Assembly (NCBI GenBank): GCA_028284235.1
Contig: JANQSC010000029.1
Coordinates: 62,001-126,000 of the forward strand
DNA length: 64,000 bases
Direction: 5' to 3'
Source: Opitutaceae bacterium
Lineage (GTDB): Bacteria; Verrucomicrobiota; Verrucomicrobiia; Opitutales; Opitutaceae
Shown here: piece after piece, positions 49,661-58,385 of the stretch
Numbering within the stretch: position 1 is the first letter of the stretch
Layout of the letters: the number at the start of each line of letters is the position of its first letter
The notes under the pieces: model-generated
Told to the model about the DNA's origin: nothing
The model's input: the letters and a program-made list of their open reading frames with translations, nothing else
Database searches by the model: none
Made by a program: the position numbers and the translations under genes

Positions 49661-51043
49661 ATGGCAATTCCGCAACTCTCAGCCCATCCCTCAATCTCCC
49701 AATCCCTCAATCCCGTGATAAATAGACGCGACTTCCTAGGCCTCGCAGCGATCGCGGGAATCGCGGCGCCTTCGCTCAACGGCGCCCTCTACTCGAAAAC
49801 CGCCCGCTCGGTTCGCCACAAAATTCCCCGCCAATCGCTCGACGACCTAGTCGAACAATGCAGAACGCAGTTGTTCGACGAATACCTCCCATTCTGGGAG
49901 CACGGCGGACTCGACCGGGAACACGGCGGCATACTCTGCTACCTCTTCGACGATGGCGCGGTCGAAAACGACCGCAAAGACATCTGGTACCAAGGCCGAG
50001 CCATCTGGGTGTATTCATATCTCCACAACGAGATCGACCCGAAGCAAAAGTGGCTGGACGAAGCCCGCCACATTCGCGACTTCATGGTCGCCCACATGCA
50101 TCAGGGCGACGGGACCTGGCTCGACACCGTTAATAGAACCGGTGAACCTGTCGACGGGATCGCGGTCGATCGAGACGGAACCATCTACGGCGCCCTGTTC
50201 GCCGCCGTCGGGCTCATCCAATACGCCCAAGCAACCGGTTCGCAGGAGGACCTGGATCTCGCCGAACTCTCTCTACGCAAATCAATCGAGTGCTACGAAG
50301 ACCGAACCTATCGCGGCGGCATGCTCAGCGACGTGCAAGCGACCGGACTGCGCGCTCAAGGAGTCTCCTTCATGCTCGTGTGGATTCTCCCCCAGCTAAT
50401 CGCCCTCGATCCCGACACCCCCCTCAGACACTGGCTCCGCGCCCACCTCCACACGCTCGAACGCAAGTTCTGGAATCCTGAATACGGCATCTCCAACGAA
50501 TCGCTCTTCCACGACTACTCCCGCATCCCTCGCCACGCCAACCGAATGGTCCCCGGACACAGCATCGAAGCTCAGTGGATGTGCCTCGATGCCGCTCGCC
50601 GATTCGATCTCGATTCCGATCCCGAACTCTTCCAGAACCGCATGCTGCGGCTCATCGAAATGAGCTGGGACTACCCATTCAGCGGCGTGGGCGATACGGC
50701 TTACAATGTATTCAAAACGAAAACACACCCAGCCGGACCCGATTTCGAAACCAAAACCATGTGGGCCCAAACCGAGGTAGCGATCGGCTGTTTGCTGGCC
50801 TTCGCGCATTCCGGCAACACCCAAGCCCTCCAGTGGTTCGACCGCAGTTGGGAATTCCTGCAACGAACCATGACCACGCCACACGGCGTTTGGCGACAAG
50901 CCGTGAACCGAAAAGGCGAGGACAAGCAGCGAGCGGGAATCTCCATCTACCGCAAAGGGAATTTCCACCAGCCGCGGGCGCTGATGTACATTATCCGATT
51001 GGCAACGCAGCTAAAATCGGGCAAACGAGTTCCCATCCTATGA
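49661..51043 (+). CDS. AGE-family epimerase/isomerase with twin-arginine signal
   Basis: 460 residues. NRRDFLGLAAIAGIAAP near residues 21-37 is a twin-arginine signal, so the enzyme is probably exported folded. The (alpha/alpha)6-barrel of N-acylglucosamine 2-epimerase is seen from REHGGILCYLFDDGA, DIWYQGRAIWVYSYLHN, PGHSIEAQWMCLDA and KTMWAQTEVAIG, which carry the usual His and Glu residues. It may interconvert N-acetylglucosamine and N-acetylmannosamine or a related sugar. The stop overlaps the nagA start (ATGA). A GTG at codon 19 is an alternative start. Confidence 0.75.
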   Translation: MAIPQLSAHPSISQSLNPVINRRDFLGLAAIAGIAAPSLNGALYSKTARSVRHKIPRQSLDDLVEQCRTQLFDEYLPFWEHGGLDREHGGILCYLFDDGAVENDRKDIWYQGRAIWVYSYLHNEIDPKQKWLDEARHIRDFMVAHMHQGDGTWLDTVNRTGEPVDGIAVDRDGTIYGALFAAVGLIQYAQATGSQEDLDLAELSLRKSIECYEDRTYRGGMLSDVQATGLRAQGVSFMLVWILPQLIALDPDTPLRHWLRAHLHTLERKFWNPEYGISNESLFHDYSRIPRHANRMVPGHSIEAQWMCLDAARRFDLDSDPELFQNRMLRLIEMSWDYPFSGVGDTAYNVFKTKTHPAGPDFETKTMWAQTEVAIGCLLAFAHSGNTQALQWFDRSWEFLQRTMTTPHGVWRQAVNRKGEDKQRAGISIYRKGNFHQPRALMYIIRLATQLKSGKRVPIL

Positions 51044-51963
51044 CCCCTCTCGATGGAGCCCAGCTATTCGATTTTCAAGTCAACGGATTCGGCGGAGTTG
51101 ATTTTCAGTCGCCCGATCTCGATGTCGAAGCCATGCGCCACGCGGTGGCCGCCCTTTCACAACACCAAACGACACGCATCTTCTTCACACTGATCACCGA
51201 CGATATCGACGCCCTGTGCCGCAAGCTGGAAAACATCGAGTCGCTTCGGACCAAAGACGCCGCAATCGCAGCTATGGTGCAAGGCTACCACCTGGAAGGC
51301 CCTTGGATTTCCACCGAGACTGGATACAACGGAGCACACCCGATCGAACACGCCCGCCATGGATCCATCGCCGACTACCAGCGCCTTCGAGACGCCGCTG
51401 GTGGACGCCTTAAACTCATCACCCTCGCTCCCGAAACGCCCGACTGCCTGCCACTCATCGAAGCTGCAACGTCGGACGGAATCCGTATTTCCCTCGGACA
51501 TACAAATGCCTCCGAGGCGGCGATTGACAACGCCATTCGAGCAGGTGCAACTATGGCCACGCACCTCGGCAACGCAGTGCCCGCGGAAATGCATCGCCAC
51601 GACAATATCATCCAGCGCCTGCTCGCTCGCGACGAACTCATCGCCTGCCTTATCCCCGATGGCATCCACCTGCCTCCATTCGTCCTCAAAAACTACTTCC
51701 GAGCCAAACCGATCGGTAAGGCATTTTTCACTACCGACTGCATGTCGGCCGCAGGCGCTCCGCCCGGACGCTACCAAGTCGGTCCCCACGAAATGGATGT
51801 CGGCTCCGACGGCATCGTCCATCTTCCTGGCGACACCCGCTTCGCCGGCTCGTCCCTCACACTCGACCGCGGAGTCGAGAATATAGCCGAATGGCTAGAC
51901 CTCGCGCCCAAAGACGCGATCAGCCTTTGCTCCGACATTCCCGCAGAGTATTTTGGTATCTGA
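51040..51963 (+). CDS. nagA: N-acetylglucosamine-6-phosphate deacetylase, short form
   Basis: 307 residues from ATG 51040 (MTPLDGAQLFDFQVNGFGGV), chosen for its ATGA overlap with the epimerase stop; the frame is open further upstream but lies inside the epimerase gene. Metal and substrate residues are in YHLEGPWISTETGYNGAHP, SLGHTNASE, THLGNAVPAEMHRHD and PDGIHLPPF, with catalytic Asp in FFTTDCMSAAG. Usual NagA proteins are about 380 residues; this lacks the N-terminal part of the beta-sandwich. It removes acetate from GlcNAc-6-phosphate in the cytoplasm. Confidence 0.85.
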   Translation: MTPLDGAQLFDFQVNGFGGVDFQSPDLDVEAMRHAVAALSQHQTTRIFFTLITDDIDALCRKLENIESLRTKDAAIAAMVQGYHLEGPWISTETGYNGAHPIEHARHGSIADYQRLRDAAGGRLKLITLAPETPDCLPLIEAATSDGIRISLGHTNASEAAIDNAIRAGATMATHLGNAVPAEMHRHDNIIQRLLARDELIACLIPDGIHLPPFVLKNYFRAKPIGKAFFTTDCMSAAGAPPGRYQVGPHEMDVGSDGIVHLPGDTRFAGSSLTLDRGVENIAEWLDLAPKDAISLCSDIPAEYFGI

Positions 51964-51993
51964 CATAATCGATGTATCCAATAAATCGAAAAC

Positions 51994-52072
51994 GTAGGGC
52001 TGGCGCTTGCGCCATGCCGAGGATGTAGCTAGAAACTCAACCTACGCGGCGCTTCGCAAGCGAAGGCCCTAC
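51994..52072. repeat. GTAG-type REP pair, copy B3
   Basis: GTAGGGCTGGCGCTTGCGCC opens it and CTTCGCAAGCGAAGGCCCTAC closes it. The hairpins GGCGC/GCGCC and CTTCG/CGAAG are visible. It lies between nagA and nagB. Confidence 0.75.
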
Positions 52073-52119
52073 GGGAGAGTTAACGTAGATCTTTCTAGTA
52101 AACAATTTCTTCAATAACT

Positions 52120-52914
52120 ATGACCGAATCCGAACTTCCATCACCCATTCGCTCCTTCCAGTCCGACCGACTTCAAGTCGCGATCTACCCCGACCGCCCG
52201 TCGATGGGGGCCGCTGCCGCCCGCGCGGTTGTCGCCCATCTCAAAGAACTGCAATCGACAAAAGACGAGATCCGAATCCTCGTCGGAAGCGCTCCGTCGC
52301 AGGACGAGTTTTTCGCCAGCCTGACCACTTCCACCAACGCTTCTCAAATCGACTGGAGCCGCATCGTCGTCTTTCACATGGACGAGTACGTCGGGCTCTC
52401 CGCTGATCACCCGCAGAGTTTTCGCGCCTACCAACAAACGCACTTCGTGGGTAAAGTGAATCTGAAAGCCTTTCACGCCATCCGCGGAGAAGCGCCCGAC
52501 CCAGAAGCGGAATGCGAACGACTCAGCGCCCTCCTCGCCGAAGCGCCACTCGATCTCGCCTGCTGCGGAATTGGCGAAAACGGTCACCTCGCCTTCAACG
52601 ATCCACCCGTCGCAGACTTCAACGATCCCAAGCTCGCCAAGATTGTCGCCATGGACGCGATTTGCCGCCAACAGCAAGTCAACGATGGGTGCTTTCCCAC
52701 ACTCAACGCGGTGCCCACTCACGCCATTACACTGACACTGCCAGTATTTTCAAACGCCGCTAAGCTCAGCTGCGTCGTCCCCGCCACCACCAAGGCCAAC
52801 GCCGTCGCCGCCACAATCAACGGCCCCATCTCCACCGAGTGCCCCGCCACCCTGCTCCGCGAACACCCCAACGCGACCCTCTTCCTCGAACCGAATTCGG
52901 CATCCAAACTGTAG
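52120..52914 (+). CDS. nagB: Glucosamine-6-phosphate deaminase
   Basis: 264 residues, near the usual 266. VGSAPSQDEF stands in the phosphate-binding part, VFHMDEYVGLSADHPQSF contains the Asp general base and family signature, and CCGIGENGHLAFNDP contains the catalytic His-loop. It converts GlcN-6-P to fructose-6-P and ammonia. It acts after nagA, from which it is separated by 156 bases holding a REP pair. Confidence 0.9.
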   Translation: MTESELPSPIRSFQSDRLQVAIYPDRPSMGAAAARAVVAHLKELQSTKDEIRILVGSAPSQDEFFASLTTSTNASQIDWSRIVVFHMDEYVGLSADHPQSFRAYQQTHFVGKVNLKAFHAIRGEAPDPEAECERLSALLAEAPLDLACCGIGENGHLAFNDPPVADFNDPKLAKIVAMDAICRQQQVNDGCFPTLNAVPTHAITLTLPVFSNAAKLSCVVPATTKANAVAATINGPISTECPATLLREHPNATLFLEPNSASKL

Positions 52915-52931
52915 ACCGGAGCATTGAGTCT

Positions 52932-53009
52932 GTAGGGCTGGCGCTTGCGCCACGCCGCGTATTCTTGTTTGAAAGTTCATTCGCGGCATGGCACCAGCGC
53001 CAGCCCTAC
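52932..53009. repeat. GTAG-type REP pair, copy B4, overlapping the symporter stop
   Basis: Opens GTAGGGCTGGCGCTTGCGCC and closes GCACCAGCGCCAGCCCTAC. Its right-hand GTAG (minus strand, 53009-53006) supplies the TAG stop codon of the symporter gene. It lies between the convergent nagB and symporter genes. Confidence 0.75.
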
Positions 53010-54712
53010 AACAACGATATCCGATACACCAAATAGATAATCGCAACCACACACAACCATCCCACCGCGAATCCAGCGACCGATCGCTTTGACGGAACTG
53101 GTATTTCCAATTCCGTTTTCGGAAAAAACACCCGCCTCGGCAATGGCTCAACCCCCGCGGGAATCCGACACGGCTCGCCGCTCTCCGGCTCTTCGCCTAG
53201 TACCGGCGTCCGCGTCAGCGCATAATAGCGCTCCAACTTCTCTCTATCCGGTCGCCGCGAAACGAAACTGACAACTACCCCCACGATCACCCCGACCGAC
53301 AAATAGAAGATCATCTGCCACGGCAGCGAGACGAGGGTCCCGGTTTCCGACTCTTCGACCATTCGAGCGCTCACCGCCCCCGGAACGCCAGCCAGCCAAT
53401 CCACAAAGAACGACTGGGTCGAAATCCACCAGGTGAACAACGCTGCCAATGTCGACGCCCACGCTGCCGCAGTCGTGGCGCGCCTCCAAAACAAGCCCAT
53501 CCAAAACGCGATCCCCATCATCGGCCCGATCTTCCAAAGAATCTCCAGCCCTTGAATGACTCCAGAAAGCCAATACGCGTACAACACGCCCAATACCACG
53601 ACCCCGCCCGAAGCGAATCGAGCGACGCGTAGATAGTGGCCTTCGCTTTTGTCGGGAAAGCTCTTTTGGTAGACATTGCGCGTAAACAAGGCCGAAGCCG
53701 CAATCATAAACGAGTCGCACGAGCTCATCACAGACGCCAACAGCGTCGCGATAAACAACCCCAACGCGCCAGGAAGCAGCCCCGGCAAAAACTCCTTCGC
53801 CAGCAATCCGTATAGATTATCCGGATTCACCGTCTGCCCCGCGTAGAAAGCCAGACCCGCCAAACCGGTCAGACACCAGGCCACCGTGCAAAAACGTTTC
53901 GTAAAACTCCCCACCATGAACCCGAACTGCCCCTCCCGCTCCGTTCTCCCCGCCGCGCAATTGGCCAAAATGTGAGGCTGGGTAACGATCCCGATCAGCG
54001 CGTTGATAGAGATTATCGTTATGTAGAAAACGCCAATCCCTTCGGGCGCGGAAAGCGAAAACACGGCCGGATCGTTGATCGTCGCCCGAATCCCATCGAA
54101 TCCGCCCACGGCGCCCATGACCGATGGCAGCAAAAGGAAGGAAAAAGCAATGGTGAGAATGCCCTGCACAAAATCGGTCACGATCGCCGCGCTCAAACCG
54201 CCGGCTGCTCCGTATCCAACAAACAGGAGCGTCATAAATATTATCGCGACCTCCGAAGAGATCGCCCCGCCACTAGCGCCCTCGATCACCGCGCCCGATC
54301 CCTTGAGCATCAGACCGATCGTTGTAATCATCATTACAATACTGATCAACGAATAGAGAATCGCCACACCGCGACTGTAGCGCAGCTCGAAAATGTCCGC
54401 CGTCGTCAAGGCGCGAAAGCGACGCATCATGGGGGCGATCAGCCAGTAAAACGGCGTGCCGAACAAATAGAGCCACTGGTACCAAATCCCCGACAAGCCG
54501 CTGGTGTAGGTTTTCGACGCCACCCCGACCGCTTGATCCGAATGCGTGCCGCTTCCAAACGCGTGCATCGTCAACATCCACTTGCCAAAACGACGCGGCA
54601 TAATGAAGTCCGACACCTGCTTGACCTTCCGAAACGAAAGCGCCCCCAGCAACGTCACGCCCGCCAGATACGCCAATAAAACGACAACGTCGACTACACT
54701 GATACCGAACAT
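53006..54712 (-). CDS. Sodium:solute symporter (SSS family)
   Basis: 568 residues and about 13 membrane helices. The SSS core is visible from FGSGTHSDQAVGVASK (helix 1-2 sodium site), GGLSAAIVTDFVQGIL, and ASVMSSCDSFMIAASALFT, which forms the conserved sodium-binding region. A long extension of helices and a cytoplasmic Arg/Glu-rich loop near the end precede a final helix. The proximity to nagA/nagB suggests uptake of an amino sugar or a related sugar; the gene is convergent with them, so this is inference. The final residues are fixed by a REP element. Confidence 0.85.
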   Translation of the reverse strand: MFGISVVDVVVLLAYLAGVTLLGALSFRKVKQVSDFIMPRRFGKWMLTMHAFGSGTHSDQAVGVASKTYTSGLSGIWYQWLYLFGTPFYWLIAPMMRRFRALTTADIFELRYSRGVAILYSLISIVMMITTIGLMLKGSGAVIEGASGGAISSEVAIIFMTLLFVGYGAAGGLSAAIVTDFVQGILTIAFSFLLLPSVMGAVGGFDGIRATINDPAVFSLSAPEGIGVFYITIISINALIGIVTQPHILANCAAGRTEREGQFGFMVGSFTKRFCTVAWCLTGLAGLAFYAGQTVNPDNLYGLLAKEFLPGLLPGALGLFIATLLASVMSSCDSFMIAASALFTRNVYQKSFPDKSEGHYLRVARFASGGVVVLGVLYAYWLSGVIQGLEILWKIGPMMGIAFWMGLFWRRATTAAAWASTLAALFTWWISTQSFFVDWLAGVPGAVSARMVEESETGTLVSLPWQMIFYLSVGVIVGVVVSFVSRRPDREKLERYYALTRTPVLGEEPESGEPCRIPAGVEPLPRRVFFPKTELEIPVPSKRSVAGFAVGWLCVVAIIYLVYRISLL

Positions 54713-54787
54713 GGAAACGAGAGACCACGCAACCCTATCCTCTCGTTTAAGACAGCCTCAATCCAGAATTACGGTAAAACATTTAAC

Positions 54788-54997
54788 GTCATCGCCCCGA
54801 TCCTATCGGGGCTAGGAGTCTCCGTTTCGCGGAGCCAATAAGGATCCCCGACAAGTCGGGGAACTAAAGTCATTCAAAAAATCTATCTGCCGAAAGAACC
54901 TCATCCGCCGAGAAAACCTTATTTGCCGACCAGAGGTCGGCATCCTTATTTCCGCAGCGCGGATCCTAGCGAACCCGCCAAGCGGGTGAGCGATGAC
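54788..54997. repeat. Multi-hairpin family A, copy A6
   Basis: Begins GTCATCGCCCCGATCC and ends GGTGAGCGATGAC, seven bases from the sulfatase stop on the minus strand. Stems are CCCCGAT/ATCGGGG, CTCCG/CGGAG, CCCCGAC/GTCGGGG, GCCGACC/GGTCGGC, CCGC/GCGG and CCCGC/GCGGG. The symmetric linkers (AATAAGGAT against ATCCTTATT, CTAGGA against TCCTAG) are all intact. It fills most of the 54713-55004 interval. Confidence 0.85.
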
Positions 54998-55004
54998 AAT
55001 ATCG

Positions 55005-56378
55005 TTATTTTCGCTCCGCATCCACCAAATACAAATGCGCGAGAAGCCGATTCTTCATCGCCTCGGCACGTTGAGGATCATCGGTGATTTCGCGCCCCTC
55101 TTCCGTCGGATTGGGTTCAACTTGGTAGAGCGCCGTTCGATCGACAGAGCCACTCTCATTCCAGTAAACCATGAGCTTGTAGTCGCCTTCGCGTATGGCC
55201 GACTCCCCGCGATCCGGGCGATGAAAAAACAGAGCCTTCTGGGGGCGTTCAAACGCGTCTTGCGTCTCGTCGCGAAACAAGGGCTCTATGCTCGCGCCGT
55301 CCACTTCGCTCGTCAATTCCTCCGCCTCGCCCCCGGCGATGGCGTAAAAGGTCGAAAGCAAGTCATATCCAGCAACCGGCACGGTACAGATGGAACCGCC
55401 TTGTATCCCTGGACCAACGACAATAAACGGCACACGTATCCCACCCTCCAGTAGTTGATGCTTCGCCCCAGACAAGGGGAAGTTCGGGGCCGCTCTATTC
55501 CCCCTTCCCCCAGGCACGCTGCCACGTCCGCCATTGTCGGTAGTGAAAACTAAATAGGTATTCGAATCGACTCCGAGTTTTTCCACTGCGTCCAGTAATC
55601 TTCCCACTCCTGTATCCAATTCTTCAAGCATAGCCGCCCAAGCTGGCGTGTATTTCCGATCCGGAACGCCCTTCGCTTCGTACTTATCAAGTAGCCGTTG
55701 ACGAGTGACCACCGAAAGATGCTGAGCATAGTAACTCACTTGCACGTAGAATGGATTGTCGCTCTCAACCTGTTCAGTCATGAACTCGATCGCGCGATCG
55801 GTAACCGTCACTGTTCTTTTCGGGTCTATGTCGTCTATAAAATGCGGAGGACCGTCGCCATGCCGCCCCGATTCAACTCCGAGTGTGGTAGGCATGCCTC
55901 CTGTGCCGTTGGAGGTCATACCATCACTCGCATCGTATCCACATTGTTCGGGCGTCGAGATCATTTGACTTCCCCATTTCCCAAAATGAGCCGCACGATA
56001 TTTCGGATCCACCGCCTTGAGCGCCTTCGGGATAGTCAAGTGCTCGGCAGGAATCCAATTTGGGCTGGCAAACTCCGTTCCGCTCCGCGCAGCCGTCGTG
56101 CCGCACAGGATCGACCGACGTGTCGGAGTGCACAGCGGAGCGGGCGAATACCCGCTCGTAAAACGACGGCCTTGCTCAATCAGTCGCTCCAGGTTCGGCG
56201 ACTCCAGGTAGTCTGACTTTGAATTTTCAATACGAGGATCCATATGGGCCGACAATTGGCTCCATCCTTGATCGTCAGTCAAAATTAGCAGGATATTGGG
56301 GACAGCAGCAAACACGCTGGGAACAGACCACGCGAGTAGAGCTGCCAGGATCGTGGAACGAAGAGTTGGAATTGGCAT
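55005..56378 (-). CDS. Secreted sulfatase
   Basis: 457 residues with a signal peptide (ILAALLAWSVPSVFAA). Residues PNILLILTDDQGWSQ include Asp35 and Asp36. The formylglycine segment is LCTPTRRSILCG with Cys83, fitting the C-x-P-x-R consensus. TTDNGGRGS and a GGIRVPFIVVGPG block follow. It removes sulfate from an external carbohydrate. The family A repeat directly after the stop probably forms part of its transcript. Confidence 0.88.
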   Translation of the reverse strand: MPIPTLRSTILAALLAWSVPSVFAAVPNILLILTDDQGWSQLSAHMDPRIENSKSDYLESPNLERLIEQGRRFTSGYSPAPLCTPTRRSILCGTTAARSGTEFASPNWIPAEHLTIPKALKAVDPKYRAAHFGKWGSQMISTPEQCGYDASDGMTSNGTGGMPTTLGVESGRHGDGPPHFIDDIDPKRTVTVTDRAIEFMTEQVESDNPFYVQVSYYAQHLSVVTRQRLLDKYEAKGVPDRKYTPAWAAMLEELDTGVGRLLDAVEKLGVDSNTYLVFTTDNGGRGSVPGGRGNRAAPNFPLSGAKHQLLEGGIRVPFIVVGPGIQGGSICTVPVAGYDLLSTFYAIAGGEAEELTSEVDGASIEPLFRDETQDAFERPQKALFFHRPDRGESAIREGDYKLMVYWNESGSVDRTALYQVEPNPTEEGREITDDPQRAEAMKNRLLAHLYLVDAERK

Positions 56379-56519
56379 TCCTCGATAGACCTTCGCCCCC
56401 CGACGCCTGTCAACAATTTACGACGCGGATTCACTGACTCAATAAATTCCTCGTTCAAAATCCGCGTTAACCCCCATACGAACCTGTATCCAACATTTGC
56501 TCCTCACGAAAAAATGTAT

Positions 56520-56745
56520 GTCATCGCCCCGACCCTATCGGGGCTAGGAGTCTCCGCCGCGCGGAGCCAATAAGGATCACCGACAAGTCGGTGAATTAAA
56601 GTCATTCTCAAAAACCTATTCGCCAAGAAAACCTTATTTGCCGAGAAAACCTTATTTGCCGGCCGAGGGTCGGCATCCTTATTTCCGCAGCGCGGATCCT
56701 AGCCCCGACCGCGTCGGGGTCTTCGACGAGCCCGCGAGCGGTGAT
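56520..56745. repeat. Multi-hairpin family A, copy A7
   Basis: Begins GTCATCGCCCCGACCC and ends near GCGGTGATA. Stems are CCCCGA-TCGGGG, CTCCGC/GCGGAG, CACCGAC/GTCGGTG, GCCGGCC-GGTCGGC (imperfect), CCGC/GCGG and CCCCGAC/GTCGGGG, plus CTTCGACGAG near the right end. The A-to-T exchange in CACCGAC pairs with GTCGGTG. It lies between two divergent genes in the 430-base gap 56379-56809; no gene is seen in the rest. Confidence 0.8.
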
Positions 56746-56809
56746 AAAAGTTCCTCGTCGCCAAGACATTGACTCGACCCGCTCCCCAACCAAGAGTCGT
56801 AACTACCCC

Positions 56810-58240
56810 ATGTACACCCGATTCTCCACGCTTCTCCTAATCCCCCTAATCGCGTCCTGTTCCCATCGCTCCGATCCGAACGTCGGCGACCAGGCTACCC
56901 GAGCCACCAGCGCAGACGGCGCCTACATCAGTTGGCAGGAACACGTGATCGACGACGCAACCATTGCCGGATTCGGCCTCAGCGGAAGCGACGGGTTGGT
57001 CATGGGCGATCTCGACGGCGACGGCTTCGAGGACATCGTTTCCGTTCACGAATCCGACAACGAGTATAATTCCAGTGAATACGATCCCGACTATGTCCCT
57101 GACATCGCCGGGCACGTTCGCATCGCCTTTGGCTCCGCAGATCCAAACGCATGGGTCAACGTCACCCTGGCCGAAAACGCGGACTCGCCCGCCCCCGAAG
57201 ACGCAGCCATTGCCGATCTCAACGGCGACGGTCATCTCGACGTCGTCGTCGCCGCCGAGCTCTCCCATCTGATCTACCTGCAAAATCCAGGTCAGAACCA
57301 ACGCGCCCAACCCTGGCCCCGGCTCATCGTCCCCAAAACCCAAGGACGCGGCTCCTACATTCGCGTGTTCTTCGCCGACTACAACCAAGACGGCGTCCCC
57401 GACCTATCCGCCGCCAACAAAGGCTCACAGCGCCCCGGCCCGGAAGACTTCGCCCGCAAAACCCCCGTCCATATATTCCACATCACCGGCAATCCCCTCA
57501 AACCGGAGAGCTGGCAGGAAAAAGAAATCGGCCGATTCAAGGTCCCGCAAAACGCCCAACCCGTCGACCTCGACGGCGATGGCGACCTCGACATCATCGT
57601 CGGAACACGCGGCGAAGAGCGCATCGCCTTTTTCGAAAACGTCGACCCCGCCAACTTCGAGTTCGTCGAGCGCCCGATCACCGTTAGCGGAATCTACATG
57701 GCCGGCTTCAACCTCGAATACCACGACCTGGACGGCGATGGTCGGCTCGACATCATCGGCGCCAGCAACGAATACGACGGCACCGTTTGGATACAACAAC
57801 CCGAGAATCTCGAAGACGAGTGGATTGTCTACCCGATCGGCGACTTCGGCCCGGATTGGATGATTGGATACGGAATCGCCGACATCGACGGCGACGGTGA
57901 CATCGACGTTCTGTGCGGCAGCTACAGCAAAGGATCGCGCATGGGCGACGAGGAGGTCGACCGATTCGACGGGCTCGGCCGCCTCGGCTGGTTCGAGAAT
58001 CCCGGCGACCCGAAAGACGCCTGGACCCGGCACGACATCTCCCGCCGCAAACGCGGCATGTTCGACAAGCTCATTCCCCGCGACCTCGACAACGACGGCG
58101 ACATCGACTTCGTCGCCACGCGCGGCAACAGCGATCCATTCGACGGAGTCATTTGGCTCGAGCAAGTTCGCAGCGCCAAATCGAAAACCGTTTTTCAGGC
58201 GGCTCGCGAAAACGAGAGCCCCGAAATGCCCTTGCCCTAG
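56810..58240 (+). CDS. Secreted FG-GAP/VCBS-repeat lipoprotein
   Basis: 476 residues from ATG 56810 (MYTRFSTLLLIPLIASC), a lipoprotein signal with the lipid Cys at residue 17. Several FG-GAP type Ca-binding repeats are present: DLDGDGFEDIV, DLNGDGHLDVVV, DYNQDGVPDLS, DLDGDGDLDII, DLDGDGRLDII, DIDGDGDIDVL and DLDNDGDIDF. They should fold as a seven-bladed propeller, one blade per repeat. Function unknown; in Verrucomicrobia such proteins accompany polysaccharide genes. Confidence 0.82.
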   Translation: MYTRFSTLLLIPLIASCSHRSDPNVGDQATRATSADGAYISWQEHVIDDATIAGFGLSGSDGLVMGDLDGDGFEDIVSVHESDNEYNSSEYDPDYVPDIAGHVRIAFGSADPNAWVNVTLAENADSPAPEDAAIADLNGDGHLDVVVAAELSHLIYLQNPGQNQRAQPWPRLIVPKTQGRGSYIRVFFADYNQDGVPDLSAANKGSQRPGPEDFARKTPVHIFHITGNPLKPESWQEKEIGRFKVPQNAQPVDLDGDGDLDIIVGTRGEERIAFFENVDPANFEFVERPITVSGIYMAGFNLEYHDLDGDGRLDIIGASNEYDGTVWIQQPENLEDEWIVYPIGDFGPDWMIGYGIADIDGDGDIDVLCGSYSKGSRMGDEEVDRFDGLGRLGWFENPGDPKDAWTRHDISRRKRGMFDKLIPRDLDNDGDIDFVATRGNSDPFDGVIWLEQVRSAKSKTVFQAARENESPEMPLP

Positions 58241-58385
58241 GCGCGGAACGCGACAAATCCGCTCGATTTTGAAGCGAAATCAGACCCCGGGATGCGGAAA
58301 ACGCCTCTCCCGACGCATCCCTATTGACACCCGTATCCAGGCCAGCATCGTCTGCATTCGCCGCAATAGGCCATACGCTTGAACA

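Noticed and set aside
50575-51039. Upstream extension of the nagA frame
   Set aside because: The bases code for the epimerase in another phase; the extension is Arg/Pro-rich and the ATG overlapping the epimerase stop is the natural start.
34406-56745. CRISPR array interpretation of the repeated hairpins
   Set aside because: The repeats are dispersed over 22 kb, differ in stem sequence, have no regular spacers and no cas genes are present.
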